A stretch of DNA of 6,586 nucleotides from Halobacteriales archaeon QH_8_67_36 (lineage in GTDB: Archaea; Halobacteriota; Halobacteria; Halobacteriales; Haloarculaceae). Positions 4,413 to 6,586 of the stretch are shown piece by piece; position 1 is the stretch's first letter; each line of letters opens with the position of its first letter. A program made the position numbers and the translations under genes. The stretch spans positions 1-6,586 of the forward strand of contig PXQZ01000054.1 in assembly GCA_003021755.1 (NCBI GenBank), given 5' to 3'. Under the pieces are notes generated by a model. It made no database searches, was not told where the DNA came from, and saw only the letters and a program-made list of their open reading frames with translations.

Positions 4413-6196
4413 GCCGGAACGACGAAATCGCGACGCTGTTGGAGGAGTTCGCCGACCTGTTGGACGCGGAGGGCGTCGAGTACAAGCCCCGGGCCTACCG
4501 CCGAGCGGCGGAGAACATCCGCGACCACCCCGGCGACATCGAGGGGCTGGCCGCCGAGGGCGAGGCGTCGGTCGGGGAGATAGACGGGGTCGGCGACGCC
4601 ATCTCCTCGAAGGTCGTCGAGTACTTCGAGACGGGCGAAATCGAGGAGCTCGGCGAGCTACGCGAGGCGCTGCCCGTCGACATGCGGGCGCTGACCGCCG
4701 TCGAAGGCGTCGGGCCAAAGACGGTGGGGTCGCTGTACGAGGCCCTCGGTATCACGACGCTGGACGAACTCGAAGCCGCCGCCGAAGCCGGCGAGATACG
4801 GGAAATCAAGGGTTTCGGCGCCAAGACAGAGCAGAACATCCTCGACAACGTCGAGTTCGCCCGCGAGGCCCACGCCCGGACGCTACTGGGCACGGCCCAC
4901 CCCTACGGCGAGCGGGCCAAGCGCTACGTCGCCGACGTCGACGCCGTCGAGACGTGTGCGCTGGGCGGCTCGTTGCGGCGCTGGCGTCCCACCATCGGCG
5001 ACGTGGACGTGCTCGTCGGGAGCCACGAGAGCGAGGCCGTCGTCGACGCCTTCACCGACTGGCCGGAGGTGGAGAGCGTCATCGAGGCCGGCGAGACGAA
5101 AGCGAGCGTTCGGGCCGGCGGCCTGCGGGTCGACCTCAGAGTGGTGGTCCCCGAGGAGTTCGGCGCCGCCCTGCAGTATTTCACCGGGAGCAAGGACCAC
5201 AACCTCGCCGTTCGGAACCGCGCTATCGAGCGGGGCCTGAAGGTCAACGAGTACGGTGTCTTCAGAGAGGCACAAAGCGCCTCGGGCAGCCGGACGCAGT
5301 CCGACGACGACGTACCCGAGGTTCCCGAAGAGGAAGACCACCAGCGGGCCGGCGAGCACGTCGCCGGCGAGACCGAGGAGGGCGTCTACGAGGCGCTGGG
5401 GATGGACTGGGTGCCCCCGGAGATGCGCGAGAACCGCGGCGAAGTCGAGGCGGCTGCCGACGGCGCTCTACCCGACCTGCTGACCGAGGCCGACGTGCGC
5501 GGCGACCTCCACACCCACAGCGAGTGGTCCGACGGCGGCAACACCGTCGCGGAGATGGTCGCCGGCGCCGCCGACTTCGGCCACGACTACATCGCGGTTA
5601 CGGACCACGCCACCGGCCCGGGGATGGTCGGCGGCGTCGGCGTCGACGACACGGCTCTGCGCGAGCAGATCGCCGAGGTCGAGGCCGTCGCAGCCGACGC
5701 AGCCATCGACGTGTTCAGCGGCGTCGAGGCCAACATTGCCCCCGACGGCAGCATCTCCGTGGCCGACGACGTGCTGGCCGAACTGGATGTGGTCGTCGCC
5801 TCGCCCCACGCGTCGCTGGACGGCGACGGCACCGACCGCCTCGTCGCCGCGGCCGAACACCCCGAGGTCGACATCGTCGGCCATCCGACCGGCCGCTACC
5901 TGAACCGCCGCAGCGGGCTCGACGTCGACGTCGAACGGCTGGCGACGGTGGCCGCCGCCGCCGGCACGGCGCTTGAAGTCAACGCCAGCCCCGCGAGGCT
6001 GGACCTGGACGGCTACGCGGTCAAGGCGGCCGTCGAAGCCGGCGCGACCGTCGCCATCGACACCGACGCTCACAGCCCCGGGAGCTTCGGCCAGATTACC
6101 TACGGCGTCCACACGGCCCGACGGGGGTGGGCCGAGGCCGGCGACGTGCTCAACACCCGCTCGCCGGACGAACTGCGGGAGTTCCTCGATGGCTGA
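4409..6196 (+). CDS. polX: DNA polymerase/3'-5' exonuclease PolX, 595 aa
   Basis: Family X polymerase fused to a PHP nuclease, expected to fill short gaps and trim 3' ends in base-excision or break repair. Order of domains: N-terminal helical 8-kDa region (about 1-80) with a helix-hairpin-helix at IDGVGDAI (58-65); a second at VEGVGPKT (98-105); a third at IKGFGAKT (133-140); nucleotidyltransferase palm with GGSLRRWRPTIGDVDVLV (186-203), whose metal-binding aspartates are D198 and D200, plus D242 in VDLRVV; then the PHP domain from DLHTHSEWSDG (366-376; H368, H370, D375) with TDH (398-400), E440, H467, E523 and DTDAH (551-555). All catalytic positions appear intact. An acidic linker (about 287-319) lies between the fingers/thumb region and the conserved GETEEGVYEALG. 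Length is near the usual 570-580 aa. The start overlaps the DUF5788 stop by 4 bases; the end overlaps the next gene by 8. Confidence 0.96.
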   Translation: MSRNDEIATLLEEFADLLDAEGVEYKPRAYRRAAENIRDHPGDIEGLAAEGEASVGEIDGVGDAISSKVVEYFETGEIEELGELREALPVDMRALTAVEGVGPKTVGSLYEALGITTLDELEAAAEAGEIREIKGFGAKTEQNILDNVEFAREAHARTLLGTAHPYGERAKRYVADVDAVETCALGGSLRRWRPTIGDVDVLVGSHESEAVVDAFTDWPEVESVIEAGETKASVRAGGLRVDLRVVVPEEFGAALQYFTGSKDHNLAVRNRAIERGLKVNEYGVFREAQSASGSRTQSDDDVPEVPEEEDHQRAGEHVAGETEEGVYEALGMDWVPPEMRENRGEVEAAADGALPDLLTEADVRGDLHTHSEWSDGGNTVAEMVAGAADFGHDYIAVTDHATGPGMVGGVGVDDTALREQIAEVEAVAADAAIDVFSGVEANIAPDGSISVADDVLAELDVVVASPHASLDGDGTDRLVAAAEHPEVDIVGHPTGRYLNRRSGLDVDVERLATVAAAAGTALEVNASPARLDLDGYAVKAAVEAGATVAIDTDAHSPGSFGQITYGVHTARRGWAEAGDVLNTRSPDELREFLDG

Positions 6197-6586
6197 CCGG
6201 GAGCGCGACCCCCTCGTCCTCGATACGATGCTCGGGAAGCTCGCGACATATCTGCGGATGTGTGGCTACGACACCGCCTACGCGCTGGACCGCGGCGCTG
6301 AGGCCGACGACGCACTGCTCGCGCTGGCCGAAACCGAGGGCCGACGGCTGGTGACCCGCGACAAGGGGCTGGCCCGCCGGGTCCCCGACGCCGTCCTGCT
6401 CACCAAGCGCGACGTGTCCGACCAGTTGCGGGAGCTGTCGGCGGCCGGGTTCGAACTCGAACTGTCGGACGAACCCGTCCACTGTGGCACCTGCAACGCC
6501 CCGGTCGAGCGCGTCGGCCGCACCGAGCCGACGCCCGAATACGCGCCCGACCCCAACGAAACCGACATCTGGCGCTGCCGGGACTG
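6189..6586 (+). CDS. Mut7-C RNase-domain protein (former DUF82), 3' end cut by window
   Basis: Starts MADRERDPLVLDTMLGKLA, the hallmark N-terminus of the Mut7-C family, a PIN-like fold with presumed nuclease activity named from the C-terminal part of the exonuclease Mut-7. Conserved acidic residues visible are D12 (VLDTMLG), D40/D41 and D58 (TRDKGLA), likely metal ligands. A zinc-ribbon half follows, C99-x2-C102, and the sequence stops at WRC(130)RD with a partial codon TG that would fit the expected Cys133. About 132 residues are visible; the family is usually about 150-160 aa, so only the tail is missing. ATG at 6189 lies inside the end of polX in another frame (8-base overlap), suggesting co-translation with polX. 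Biochemical role is not established for the archaeal members I know of; RNA cleavage is inferred from the fold. Confidence 0.9.
   Translation, partial: MADRERDPLVLDTMLGKLATYLRMCGYDTAYALDRGAEADDALLALAETEGRRLVTRDKGLARRVPDAVLLTKRDVSDQLRELSAAGFELELSDEPVHCGTCNAPVERVGRTEPTPEYAPDPNETDIWRCRD

Noticed and set aside
3810..4718. 302-codon minus-strand frame opposite DUF5788 and polX
   Set aside because: Arg/Pro-rich shadow of well-recognised genes, with no domain.
5468..6112. 214-codon minus-strand frame opposite the PHP domain of PolX
   Set aside because: Antisense shadow with a repetitive Gly/Val/Asp composition mirroring the codons of the PHP domain.

Overview
The window reads as chromosomal DNA of a haloarchaeon (class Halobacteria). 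GC content is very high, the proteins are rich in Asp and Glu, and the gene families are typical of that group: a Get3-type ATPase with a Gly/Met-rich segment, an AN1-finger rhomboid, endonuclease V, DUF5788, PolX and a Mut7-C protein. The two clearest promoters place a TATA-like box 25-29 nt before the start codon, as in the leaderless transcripts common in haloarchaea. I cannot assign a genus from sequence alone.

Layout. A complete Get3/ArsA-family ATPase runs rightward (3-1076). Its last codons and stop are copied once more just after the gene. It converges on a leftward short-chain dehydrogenase/reductase (1123-1956), which has its own AT-rich promoter. Next comes a 177-bp gap holding an 81-bp symmetric nested inverted repeat (2054-2134), which abuts the stop codon of the neighbouring leftward operon.

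That leftward operon reads AN1 zinc-finger fragment (3823-3647), rhomboid intramembrane protease (about 3671-2985), endonuclease V (2985-2134). The reading frames are joined by ATGA and TGATG overlaps. In related haloarchaea, as I recall them, the AN1 finger and the rhomboid form one polypeptide. Here they lie in different frames and the finger lacks its last two zinc ligands, which looks like a deletion plus frameshift.

A 133-bp divergent promoter region (3824-3956) separates this from a rightward operon: a DUF5788 protein started by GTG (3957-4412), DNA polymerase/exonuclease PolX (4409-6196) and a Mut7-C RNase-fold protein (from 6189, cut by the window end). Its genes overlap by 4 and 8 bases, so coordinated translation is likely.

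Functionally, the right half carries two DNA-repair proteins (endonuclease V for deaminated purines, PolX for gap filling and end trimming) and a possible nuclease, on either side of a divergent promoter. The left half holds a predicted tail-anchored-protein targeting ATPase and an oxidoreductase. I see no defence island, transposase, tRNA, rRNA or CRISPR array. The observations most worth following are the 81-bp palindromic element and the split AN1/rhomboid gene.
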